This document shows positions 55,576 to 64,000 of a stretch of 64,000 bases of DNA, piece after piece. Position 1 is the first letter of the stretch; every line of letters begins with the position of its first letter. The translations under genes and the position numbers were made by a program. The notes beneath the pieces were generated by a model, which saw only the letters and a program-made list of their open reading frames with translations, ran no database searches and was not told the DNA's origin. Source of the DNA: Curvularia sp. ZM96. Taxonomy: Eukaryota > Ascomycota > Dothideomycetes > Pleosporales > Pleosporaceae. The stretch lies in contig JAJGBQ010000003.1 of the NCBI GenBank assembly GCA_022457065.1, positions 4,092,001 through 4,156,000 of the forward strand. The letters run 5' to 3'.

Positions 55576-56754
55576 ATGACCAACGACTTGCGAGCTGCCA
55601 TGATTGGCGTCAATACGACGCTGATCTTGCTTACTTCACTGGCTATCAGCTGTCGTATTGCAAGGAAGTTTCGAATGGTGAGCCAGTTTAGCTGGCACGA
55701 TGGTATGTTGATACTAGATACCCGAATCAATCATACTAACGATTCTAAGCTCTTGCTGCATATGCAGGGCTTTGTGCCATCTGCCTCTCAACAATACAGA
55801 TAGCCAGCACAGGGATCGGTGGAGGTCTCACCATAGAACGAATTCCACCTGAGAACCTTACTCCGTTTCTCAAGGTTCGTGTCTCCTGCCTCTCTGTTTG
55901 ACCTTTCCAACTAACAGTATTTCCAAAAGATGGTCATGGCAGCGTTGTTCTTCTATTTCATGTGTAACTGGGCTGTCAAGCACTCGCTGCTTCTCTTCTA
56001 CTCCGAGCTCACTTTTGTACCCTGGCATCGCCGATTTATATACGTGATGCATGGTTTCGCGTTTGCCTTTGGCATGTCATGTGTTATTATCGGCATCTTT
56101 CAATGTGTACCGGTCCAGAAACTCTGGAACAATAAGCTCGAAGGATTCTGCATCGATAATGACTCGTTCGGCTACTACAACTCCATTTTCATGCTCCTGA
56201 ACGACATCGTCCTCTATATCATGCCGGTAATCTTCACTTGGAACGTCCGCCTGCGTCGCTCCCACCGCATCGCCGTCAACTGCCTCTTTGCCCTCGGTGG
56301 GTTGGTCCTCGCAGCAAGCGCCGCACGCGTCTACTTCATGGACCAGCAAGTCAAGCACCCAGACTTCCCTTTCCGCTATGCCTCGATGATGCTCTGTGGC
56401 GTAATCGAAAACCATCTCGCCGTCATCGTCGCATGCGCGCCCAACATCAAGGCACTTCTGCTACACGTCTACCCCAGTCTGCAGGGCAAGTTCGAAAAGA
56501 TGGTCAGCGACAGCGATGCCTACCGGTACAAGCACAAAGGCGGTTACAGAAGCAACGAATCTGCTACCCTCGATGTAGAGTCCTCTGGTATTATGAAGAT
56601 GAAGGACGTAGAGGTCAAGGTCGAGAAGCCGGAGCTACTTCACCTCTCGTCGATCGAAGGTTCAAAGAGTGGAAAGAGTAGGGAACAGTGGTGGCGATCA
56701 CCAAATACTTGGACTCTTGAATCCACAACTACCACTGTTACGTCTTCAACTTAG
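55576..56754 (+). CDS. seven-transmembrane PTH11/rhodopsin-like fungal membrane protein
   Basis: Three exons, 55576-55702, 55750-55874 and 55918-56754, join in frame to 362 residues. Splicing reveals the hydrophobic segment SWHDALAAYAGLCAICLSTI, the typical start of TM2 after a W-x-D motif. About seven hydrophobic segments follow, including FFYFMCNWAVKHSLLLFYSE, GFAFAFGMSCVIIGIFQCVP, IMPVIFTWNVRL and VNCLFALGGLVLAASAARVY. The QCVPVQKLW and GFCIDN motifs are usual in this family. The cytosolic C-terminus is hydrophilic and Lys-rich. PTH11-type proteins are candidate receptors for plant surface or nutrient cues; no CFEM domain is present here, so the signal is unknown. Family assignment to the fungal rhodopsin-like domain is from memory. 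Confidence 0.75.
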
Positions 56755-58440
56755 GACGTACGGGTATGTATCATGATATACGGCTCATGTTTGTAAATGT
56801 ATTCACAACTTCTTTCTTAATTGTACCTAGCTATTTTTAGTGTCATACTAGGTTGTTCGTAATCCTGAAACGAGCCTGTCGTCTCCTTGCTCTTAGTATT
56901 ATTTTCCTAATCCCAATTAAATACTCTCTATTAGTCTCCTTTTTTTTGCCGATGCCATTCATTCGGTCGCGGCAGCTGAGTGCTTGTTCGCGAAACAACC
57001 GGCATATGCCAGCAGCGCGGATGCTGCTTGCATCACGTCCCACTACATCTTCTGGCTCACGGGTTCTTCACCCTCGTTCGTCCTGCTCGGCTGGCTATCT
57101 GCAGTCTCTCTACCCAAACACAACCACCTCTTCACAGTCGCGCACAACCTCTTCCATATCGACTCCTTCGCTGAATCCTTTGTTGCATTTGTCGTGACGG
57201 TGACGGTGGTGGATGGCAGTGGCGGCAGTGCAGTAACGCTCGTATCCATGGCATCTTGCAGATTTACCATTGTGGGATCTTGCGCGCGGCGAGACCATAG
57301 TCGTGGGCTTGGAGAAGGACTTTGCTGGTCGCGAAATATGACCGAGTTGAGTGGGAGGAGGTGCCGAGATGCCATATTGATGCCCACGGTGGAGGATTGT
57401 TGGTTGGATGTGTTGGTGGTGAAACGTTTGTTGGGCGCGTTGGTGGTGGATTACTTGTAAGATTCCAGACTAGCGAATTCGAGTTATGATGAGATATTAT
57501 TTGGTTCTAATAGATATGTGCAGGGTGTACGTGAGTCGCATGAATTTGAGTTGGTGGGTTACCATTAGCGCCTTGTTGCGTGCAAACGGAGGTGAATATG
57601 AAAGTAAGCACTTTTGGTGCACTATTAATGCGCCTCAACTTCAATGGGCACTCAATTTGCTTGCGATCCCCCTTTGAATTTTCTGACATATTGATTTGAT
57701 TTGCAGGAGTGATTTGCGTTTGGCGAGTAATTCGTGATGAGAGAACAGAGGGTTGGCCATCGAGGAGGCCCGCGACAGTGTTTGTAGCATGTGATAACAA
57801 TTATTCTATCTCTCCTGAACCCTGAGATGGTTGCGCGGTGGGGACGACCTACTATAGGGATCTAAGAAGCCAAGGACGGAAGCAATTAATAGATTGCAGG
57901 GTATGAAACATGCTATACTGTGATACGAATACAACGTCATGTACAACTGTTGTTTTCCTTAGGTATTCAAGTCAACGAATCCGACTGTTTACCGACAGTT
58001 TCTAACATGAGGTAATGCATGGCTGCTAACTAACAATGACGTTGTCAGCGGTCCGACCAACAGCCAAGACTATGTATAGCCCATCAACGGTGTCATTCTC
58101 GAGTACTCATCTCCGTTCGCTTCCGGAAACAGTAGCTTCGGCGATTTTTTACGATGCGATTTCCCCAGATTTCCCCGAAGGCGGAGCGGAGCCACTCGTG
58201 CCACCAATCATGCATCGCCCTCCTTAATTTAGCCTCGCCACTATGGCTGCCCGATGAGTCCATGAGACTGTGTTCAATGAAGCATTTGGCCTAGAATTGG
58301 CCCGGGAAGTTGGTTGCGACGGACAATCGGTAATTCTCGATTAATGACCAGGTCGTCGTTCTTTGAATATAAGTACTGTGGCGGCCGATCTTACAGATAG
58401 GGTTACAGCTGTGATCTCAAATTATTACCATTCCAGTATC
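56755..58440. other. 1.7-kb intergenic region
   Basis: This holds the PTH11-type gene 3' flank and the pectinesterase promoter. A minus-strand frame at 57043-57387 is listed separately as a weak candidate. Nothing else is supported. Confidence 0.4.
57043..57387 (-). CDS. weak candidate small protein
   Basis: An open frame of 114 residues whose last 75 (from MVNLQDAMDTSV at 57270) read like a small disordered protein with one helix (SIWKRLCATVKRWLCLGRE) between Thr-rich and acidic tails. An equally long frame exists on the other strand, and there is no intron, domain or partner to confirm it. Confidence 0.25.
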   Translation of the reverse strand: MGINMASRHLLPLNSVIFRDQQSPSPSPRLWSRRAQDPTMVNLQDAMDTSVTALPPLPSTTVTVTTNATKDSAKESIWKRLCATVKRWLCLGRETADSQPSRTNEGEEPVSQKM

Positions 58441-59442
58441 ATGCTGTCTCATATATCCTTGTCTGTGGTTATTCTCAGTGTGCTGAACCTGGTCTCCGCC
58501 GACAAGAATGTGCGCACAAAGCCCGACCAAGGGGCATTGGTGGTAGATGCATCCGGTGCTTATCCCAACAGCTACCTTAACATCAGTGCCGCCATAGAAG
58601 GACTGCAAAACAAGACCGACGCGCAGAAGATATTCATATTCCCCGGCACATATACCGAACAAGTCTACATACCCCAGCTTGCAGGTCCTCTTACCATCCA
58701 AGGCTACACGGACGATGCCACCACCTACAAGGAAAACCAAGTCCTTGTCACTTACAACCTCTCGCGCAAAACGCCCGGCCTAGCCAACAATGATGCAACA
58801 TCAACACTCCGCCTCTGGGCCTCAAACGTTAAATTGTACAATCTTAATATCGCAAACACCTTTGGTGCTGGTTCACAAGCCCTAGCCCTCAGCGCGCAAA
58901 ACACCAACCAAGGCTTCTACGGCTGCAAATTCACTGGCTACCAAGACACCATTTACGCGAACATCGGCCGCCAAATCTACGCAAAGTCATATGTGAATGG
59001 GGCTGTAGACTTCATCTTTGGCCTGCATGCTATTGCATGGTTCAACAAGATGGACATTGAAACCATAGGCACAGGATTCATCACCGCTAACGGCCGCGCC
59101 TCCGAAGACAACAAGAGCATTTACGTCTTCAACAAGGCCAATATCACGGGCTCCAGCGGCCCCAATTCGACTGATCTGGGGAGGCCGTGGAGGCCATATA
59201 GCAGGGTTATTTTCCAGCAGAGCTATATGAGCGATGTGGTAACGCCAAGAGGTTGGTCGAGGTGGGATGATGTGCAGAGTACGGACAATGTGGTTTATCA
59301 AGAGTACCAGAATCAGGGGCCTGGTGCGAATACATCGGCGAGAGTAGCGTGGAGCTCGCAGGGAACCGCGCTGATCAAGGCTTCAGATCTATTTGGAAGC
59401 GACTACGATAGAGAGAATTGGGTCGACATTGATTATTTGTAG
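58441..59442 (+). CDS. secreted pectin methylesterase (CE8)
   Basis: A single exon of 333 residues starting MLSHISLSVVILSVLNLVSA, a clear signal peptide, with cleavage before DKNVRT. The right-handed beta-helix pectinesterase has its usual marks: AIEGLQNKTDAQKIFIFPGT, ALALSAQNTNQGFYGCKF, GYQDTIYANIGRQIYAKSYV with the catalytic Asp in QDT, GAVDFIFG with the second catalytic Asp, and LGRPWRPYSRV with the substrate-binding Arg and Trp. It removes methyl esters from plant cell-wall pectin outside the cell. N-glycosylation sequons are present (NIS, NKT, NLS). The frame extends 26 codons upstream but without a better ATG, so I start at the signal peptide. The neighbour upstream encodes a PTH11-type receptor, downstream a small mitochondrial protein; no link is evident. 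Confidence 0.93.
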   Translation: MLSHISLSVVILSVLNLVSADKNVRTKPDQGALVVDASGAYPNSYLNISAAIEGLQNKTDAQKIFIFPGTYTEQVYIPQLAGPLTIQGYTDDATTYKENQVLVTYNLSRKTPGLANNDATSTLRLWASNVKLYNLNIANTFGAGSQALALSAQNTNQGFYGCKFTGYQDTIYANIGRQIYAKSYVNGAVDFIFGLHAIAWFNKMDIETIGTGFITANGRASEDNKSIYVFNKANITGSSGPNSTDLGRPWRPYSRVIFQQSYMSDVVTPRGWSRWDDVQSTDNVVYQEYQNQGPGANTSARVAWSSQGTALIKASDLFGSDYDRENWVDIDYL

Positions 59443-60482
59443 ATATATACTTCATACCTGTACATACTTCTTGTACAATAGATTTCTGGGAGACTGTAGC
59501 CATCTCCTAGTTCTGCATTTTTACTCCCAAAATTAGCGAGATCATGCTTTACTTCAGCTTCAGACAACGCGTACTTGGCGTCGAACACGGTAGATATGAA
59601 CGTTACGCAAATCGAGGCAGTGCTTGGTGTCTCGGGTAAGAGGAGATAAATTGTGGGAGATATGGACGTAGATATGCGCATGTGTGAATGAGGCAAGGCC
59701 GACCAGTATGACGCCCGGGATTACTGGTAATAATGCGTTTCCTTTTCCAAGAGACTTGCGTGAACTTCTGGGATGAAAAAAGGGTTACGAAGTCAGTGAG
59801 TTGACGTTTGCTGGGAAAGCATTCAAGCCCTAAGGATCGTACCAGATCTTGGATGTCAACGTCTTTCACTTAGACGGGCAGAAATCAATAGTGTTCGAGA
59901 CCTTTCAATTTACAAGCATCTGATCAGGTTTAGCATGCCATGATTTAGAACTGTAGTGATTCAACTTTGGCAGGAAAATTTTGGGGCGTCTACAACTCCG
60001 CCTGAGTTTCGTATGCCACACCAGATTTGTCCGAGTCCCAAGGTTTAGATAGCTGTAGCTGCGACCAATGAGGCTATTGCATTGTTTGGTAGAGATTCCA
60101 GGTATACCATTTGCTTAAGAACCTAGGCTGACTTCTTTTATTGAAGATGGTCTAACAAAATAAGTCAGCGCCTAATGTGCTTGAGAAACGGTGTATATTG
60201 AGATGACACGATGAGTTCTCTTAAATAGAAAGAGGGGTTCTTTTGTTACAACAGTTACATAAATGAAGTATTCTAATCATTAATGAAGCTCAGTTGCTCT
60301 CAATCTAGAGGAATCGTAAAGTTGCGCATTCGGTTATGCGGTTTCATGATGACGTTGCTGCAACATCACCAGCACGTCAACTGCGAGCTTGAACTAATGC
60401 GCATCACTACTTCAAGCAACTTTCGAACATCGAAACTCAGGTATCTTTTCTCTCTTCCTCAACTTCAACATATCAACGCACA
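59443..60482. other. 1-kb intergenic region
   Basis: The 3' flank of the pectinesterase gene and the promoter of the next gene. Two minus-strand frames (59433-59869) overlap and have no recognisable content. Confidence 0.4.
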
Positions 60483-60935
60483 ATGTTTTCGAGAATCTCA
60501 AGGAATCTTTCACGCTCAGCGCCATTGACGAGTGGTGCACTTCAGCGCAGCCAGAGTATGTGTCCTTCGTATCGCATTGACGTTATGCCTCCTAATATAA
60601 AAGATAAAGCTTTCACGCCCTTTGTGTTCCGCACATATGCCGGCAGCGCTGTACCGGGCCAGTCTTCCAATGTATCCAATCCGCAAGCGAGCAGCCCTGA
60701 GAGCCAGGACATCAACCACAGCGCCTCCATCGGACGAACCGACAAGAATGATGCCGACCACGCATCGATACAGAACCCAGTCAGCCATCCAGAAAACGAT
60801 CGAGTAGGAGCATCGGAGGAGACAACAGAGAGCCAAGACAACATGAAGCATAACCCGAATGAATCGGATGCCAAGAAGAGGGAAAAGACTTTAGAATATG
60901 GTCAGAACAAACCTTTGGACGCGGCTGATAAGTGA
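60483..60935 (+). CDS. small, probably mitochondrial protein
   Basis: Two exons, 60483-60555 and 60610-60935, separated by a 54-bp intron with a GTATGT donor and an AAAG acceptor, giving 132 residues; because the intron is a multiple of three and has no stop, retention would give 150. The N-terminus MFSRISRNLSRSAPLTSGAL, then QTFTPFVFRTYAG, is a typical matrix-targeting presequence ending in the RTYA motif. The rest is hydrophilic and probably disordered (HASIQNPVSHPENDR, NPNESDAKKREKTLEYG) and ends PLDAADK. I do not recognise the family. The splice is inferred from sequence signals and the better presequence. Confidence 0.6.
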   Translation: MFSRISRNLSRSAPLTSGALQRSQSMCPSYRIDVMPPNIKDKAFTPFVFRTYAGSAVPGQSSNVSNPQASSPESQDINHSASIGRTDKNDADHASIQNPVSHPENDRVGASEETTESQDNMKHNPNESDAKKREKTLEYGQNKPLDAADK

Positions 60936-62778
60936 ACTACTTGTCTCGCCGAGCTATGATTGGTATCTTGAACGGTGAGCGAAGGTAAAGGGGTTTCGTG
61001 AGAAAAACAATGGATAGTCGGATGGCTGCCCGATCATGAGAGAATACATGGTGTAGCCAGTTGATACCCTCGATATCTGCAAACTTTAAAATCAAAACTC
61101 ATGCAAAGCCTCAAAGGTCGCTATGCAACGAGATCATCACAGCAGTTCTTGATTCTTTTCTATATTCAGACTCCTTCATCTTCGTCTAATTCATCACGCT
61201 TTACTACAAGGCTCTTGCTCTTGCCTTTGTCAGCACCGTTCTCGCTGTGCATAATGGCGTACTTCCTGCCGACGTCGACGCTGCTGGCGTTCAAACTGGT
61301 AGCCTGGTCGAGTGTTCTATGCAATTCATATACCGCGACATTCCTAAAGCCGAACTGAAGAAATGAGCATTCGATCCCACCATAGTTGCGGTCTTTCCAC
61401 AACCAGACAACCCCTTGCTGGCTCGTCGGCAGTGTACTCTCTGCCAACCTAATGGTTGTGGAAATTGCGGTACGGTAAGTAAGCCACATATCGTAAAGTG
61501 GCACAGCTGACTTATACCCAAAACAGACTGGAACACGCGTACGTTGGACCTATTTGTTTAAGCCCACTATTGATGGGAAAAGGTTTGCCTTACATCTTGT
61601 ACAAACGCTGACTTTGCATTTAGACTACTGTAGTATCGCCCTACTAACTACAGTGTTTATCATAGATCTGCTGCTTGGTTAGTCTATAACATGACCAGTT
61701 TTTATAAGGCTGATTGCGGATAGGAAGGAGACTGTGGCTCTTTGTATTAAATTGACATGATGCAGGCCCGGTCTTCTCTTGCTGACATAATTTGGTATTG
61801 ACTGGCTTGCTATCAGCCTGACTATATTTGGAAAGAAAAGTCGCATAGAATCAATTTCTCGAAGTAGACTTGGAAGGGAGTCCAGGTCCTTGACTCCTAA
61901 TCTTAGGATGGTAGTATTCATATGAGAAGTGGATCGGCTAACAAATCTTCCCCGTGATCTCCGCGCAGGATTCGATAGCTCAGCAATTAAGTCCATCCGC
62001 GGATAATTGTTTTTTTGTTACTGCGATCGTGTAGTTGTGGCGCCTCAGCCTCCAATACCTTGGCATTCGAAAGCAGCTCAAGGCGATATCCTACTATCAG
62101 GAACAAAGGCGGTTGGACATTGCCAATCAACCTCTGCAGGTAACTATGCGTGAAGTCCAGCAGTCTCCCATTCAACACACATACTCACCTTGCCAGCATC
62201 ATTCACTGTTGCCGAAGTAGTAGCGAGCCGCCAGTATGTCTGCAAGCTCTCCTACTTAATTCACAGGCTAATAGCTACGGTCCCCTCCCTCGAAGCCACA
62301 GGACTTATCAATGCCTTCAAAGCTGACATACACTCGGACGAAACAGTGGACGCGATGCTTAGCTCCTGTTTCGAAACCAGGTACCGAACGCGGAAACGAA
62401 GCGGGCGCTAGTGTTTGACACCGATCTGAGCCAATCAAGCCAGATACATGAGGTTTAGCGCATCGGCAACGCTTCCTGTGGTTCATGCTGCGCTCCTGAA
62501 AACCCACTTTTGCTTTAGCAACTTACGGCGGAAATGCCAGGTTGGGAGAAAAACATGGCAGATTGGACGCTTACCCGTGAATCCTACAAGGTTGAGGGGC
62601 GATGTCCTGGTGGGACACGGCATGTTTACTGCAGCCTTAGGCATAAGTAGCATGCGGGCGCCATGATATATCCTTTTCCTTCTCATCGCGCTTCATTCAT
62701 TTTCCAAACAACTTTTCTTTACACTCTTTGCCTAGAGGGCTTTGTCAATCGTTCTTACATTCATTAAGCAGACACAGG
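60936..62778. other. 1.8-kb gene-poor region
   Basis: A weak minus-strand candidate at 61166-61504 is listed separately. Between 61550 and 62700 no frame is convincing. The promoter of the DUF1996 gene is pyrimidine-rich at 62670-62760. Confidence 0.4.
61166..61504 (-). CDS. weak candidate protein with a crystallin-like strand pattern
   Basis: A 112-residue open frame. Its centre reads VVWLWKDRNYGGIECSFLQF and later LDQATSLNASSVDVGRKYAI, with a Trp-x-Lys-Asp-x-Asn-Tyr-Gly-Gly strand that resembles the start of a beta/gamma-crystallin-type repeat, and the tail is acidic (KRDELDEDEGV). No signal peptide or upstream exon is identified, so if real it is probably incomplete. The plus strand at 61476-61527 also shows intron-like signals (GTAAGT...CTGAC...ACAG), which argues for a plus-strand transcript instead. 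Confidence 0.25.
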   Translation of the reverse strand: MPLYDMWLTYRTAISTTIRLAESTLPTSQQGVVWLWKDRNYGGIECSFLQFGFRNVAVYELHRTLDQATSLNASSVDVGRKYAIMHSENGADKGKSKSLVVKRDELDEDEGV

Positions 62779-63756
62779 ATGTCTTTTTACACTTTCTTCA
62801 CCGCGAGCCTGCTCGCCCAATATGCCAGCGCCTACACCCAAGTCAACCTTCCTTCGCCTTTTATGCAAAAGAACATTGATCCTATCGTCTTTCCCGGAGA
62901 TTTCGACAAGTCCCATCTTCACTCATTCTACGGCTCCGATGCCGTTGTCGCCACTACCAAAACTAGCGCGGAGCTCCAGAAGGGCTGCACCAACGCAGAG
63001 GTTCCCGATGATATGAGCGTATACTGGGTTCCTACTGTTCTATCCACCACCGACGGCGGCAAAACATACAACCCTGTCCCCGTTATGCGCTTTAGCGCCT
63101 ACTACAACTTGGGCGAGACCCCCGCTGAGGTGCCCATTCCGCAGAACGTCCAGATGGTCGCTGGTAAAGCAGAGGCCAAGGACAAGGCCGGCATGGACCC
63201 CAACGCAAAGGCCGAGTGGTTTTGCGAGGGTGACGAACCCGTTGCCATGGATGCCAACGGCTTCCCCAGCAAAACCTGCTCCACCCACCTCCAGCAGCTT
63301 ATCTACTTCCCCCAGTGCGTCAATACCGAGACGCTCGAGACGGGCTACAAGGACCGCGCCAACGGAACTCCGAACTGGTGCCCCAAAGGCATGAAGTCGA
63401 TGCCTCAGCTTCGCTTCTCCATCCGCTACGATCTCCGCAAGGTGCTGCCCAAAGGCTGGTCCGGAACCGCTCCCGTCAAACTGTCTTGTGGAAATGCTTT
63501 CTGCTCGCACGGTGACTTCATCAATGGATGGACCGAGGAGGCGGCAAAGAGCATGGTGGACGCTACCAAGGACAAGTACCATTTTGCTCCTGTCAAGGGT
63601 CGCCTTACTGCCAGCGGCTGCAAGCCCAAGGATGCCGATCCCAGCCACGGTACTAGCGACTATGCTCAGAGTGTTGCTGCCATGGGTAAGCGCAGCGTCA
63701 GCGCTTGGGGTTGGGAGACTCGCTCTAGGCTTGCTCGTCTGGTCAGCAAGGCTTAA
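62779..63756 (+). CDS. secreted DUF1996-domain protein
   Basis: A single exon of 325 residues. It starts MSFYTFFTASLLAQYASA, a clear signal peptide, followed directly by the DUF1996 domain: VNLPSPFMQKNIDPIVFPGD, KSHLHSFYGSDAV, CTNAEVPDDMSVYWVPTV, and later QLIYFPQCV, MPQLRFSIRYDLRKVLPKGW and CGNAFCSHGDFINGW. Conserved His (HLHSF, SHGDF), Cys and aromatic residues suggest a folded extracellular domain, perhaps carbohydrate-active, but the function of DUF1996 is not known to me. The C-terminal about 60 residues are basic and lower in complexity. The upstream in-frame ATG (62728) would add a basic stretch before the signal, so I prefer 62779. No WSC or CBM domain follows. Confidence 0.85.
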   Translation: MSFYTFFTASLLAQYASAYTQVNLPSPFMQKNIDPIVFPGDFDKSHLHSFYGSDAVVATTKTSAELQKGCTNAEVPDDMSVYWVPTVLSTTDGGKTYNPVPVMRFSAYYNLGETPAEVPIPQNVQMVAGKAEAKDKAGMDPNAKAEWFCEGDEPVAMDANGFPSKTCSTHLQQLIYFPQCVNTETLETGYKDRANGTPNWCPKGMKSMPQLRFSIRYDLRKVLPKGWSGTAPVKLSCGNAFCSHGDFINGWTEEAAKSMVDATKDKYHFAPVKGRLTASGCKPKDADPSHGTSDYAQSVAAMGKRSVSAWGWETRSRLARLVSKA

Positions 63757-64000
63757 GCGGAGGAGGATAGCGAACCACGAAGATTTTCTTGTTGTATATA
63801 TTATGATACCAGCTTGTTTTGACTTGGGTCGACGTTTGTGTTGTTGACATAGCGGCGGCTCGCAAATTGCATTCACATTACGATATCCTTGGAAGATTCC
63901 AGCTGCATCTCCTATTTGGTTGACGTGCGTTTTGTTCGACTCTGAATCGAACCCCCGCGTGTATTACTAAGGGGCATCTCCTCATGCAAGGTCATGCAAG

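Noticed and set aside
63925..63975. A GGTTCGATTC-like sequence on the minus strand resembling a tRNA T-loop
   Set aside because: The flanking bases cannot form the T-stem, and no acceptor or anticodon stem is found.
1..64000. CRISPR arrays, rRNA, tRNA genes and intact transposons
   Set aside because: No regularly spaced repeats, no conserved RNA cores, no transposase, integrase or reverse transcriptase motifs and no long terminal repeats were seen; the genome type is fungal.

Overview
This is nuclear DNA of a filamentous ascomycete, most likely a dothideomycete of the Pleosporales type (an inference from gene content and intron style, not from a search). Genes carry short introns of about 45-110 bp with GTAAGT/GTATGT-like donors and CTAAC/CTGAC-like branch sites, promoters contain pyrimidine-rich tracts, and there are no operons, no bacterial features and no intact transposon. 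I reconstructed about 27 protein genes, 16 of them by joining exons in frame.

Layout. 0-9 kb: the 3' end of a Pro/Gly-rich protein, a small coiled-coil protein, an AVT-type amino acid transporter, a BTB protein, a small hydrophilic protein and a single-pass membrane protein. 9.3-16 kb: an NmrA-like oxidoreductase, then a minus-strand pair, a 1,321-residue NACHT-WD40 NLR receptor and a 262-residue HET-S-like HeLo protein. 16.6-27.2 kb: a GH5 endoglucanase, a RING/coiled-coil protein, a probable complex I accessory subunit, a P450 and a mitochondrial RRM protein. 27.2-34.1 kb: a gene-poor stretch holding a tiny spliced Cys/Tyr-rich protein, then a divergent pair made of an ACOT9-like thioesterase and an unknown 488-residue protein. 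36.2-48.3 kb: an MHYT sensor, CIA1, choline-phosphate cytidylyltransferase and a TCP11/SOK1-like regulator. 50-53.5 kb: a BCS1-like AAA ATPase and HEM2. 55.5-63.8 kb: a PTH11-type receptor candidate, a pectin methylesterase, a small mitochondrial protein and a secreted DUF1996 protein.

The most interesting locus is 10.4-15.9 kb. When both genes are spliced, the NLR begins with a short Gly/Gln/Asn-rich motif, and the neighbouring HeLo protein, in place of the usual HET-s prion domain, ends with a short tail that aligns to that motif without gaps over 21 residues. This is the layout expected of an NLR that activates a pore-forming cell-death protein by amyloid templating. The NLR copy has a V-Q-A-G core that resembles RHIM/PP-type motifs. 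In both genes an intron sits beside the motif, so intron retention would separate it from its executing domain.

The remaining genes are mostly housekeeping (Fe-S assembly, haem, phosphatidylcholine, mitochondria) plus a plant-interaction flavour (endoglucanase, pectinesterase, PTH11-type receptor).
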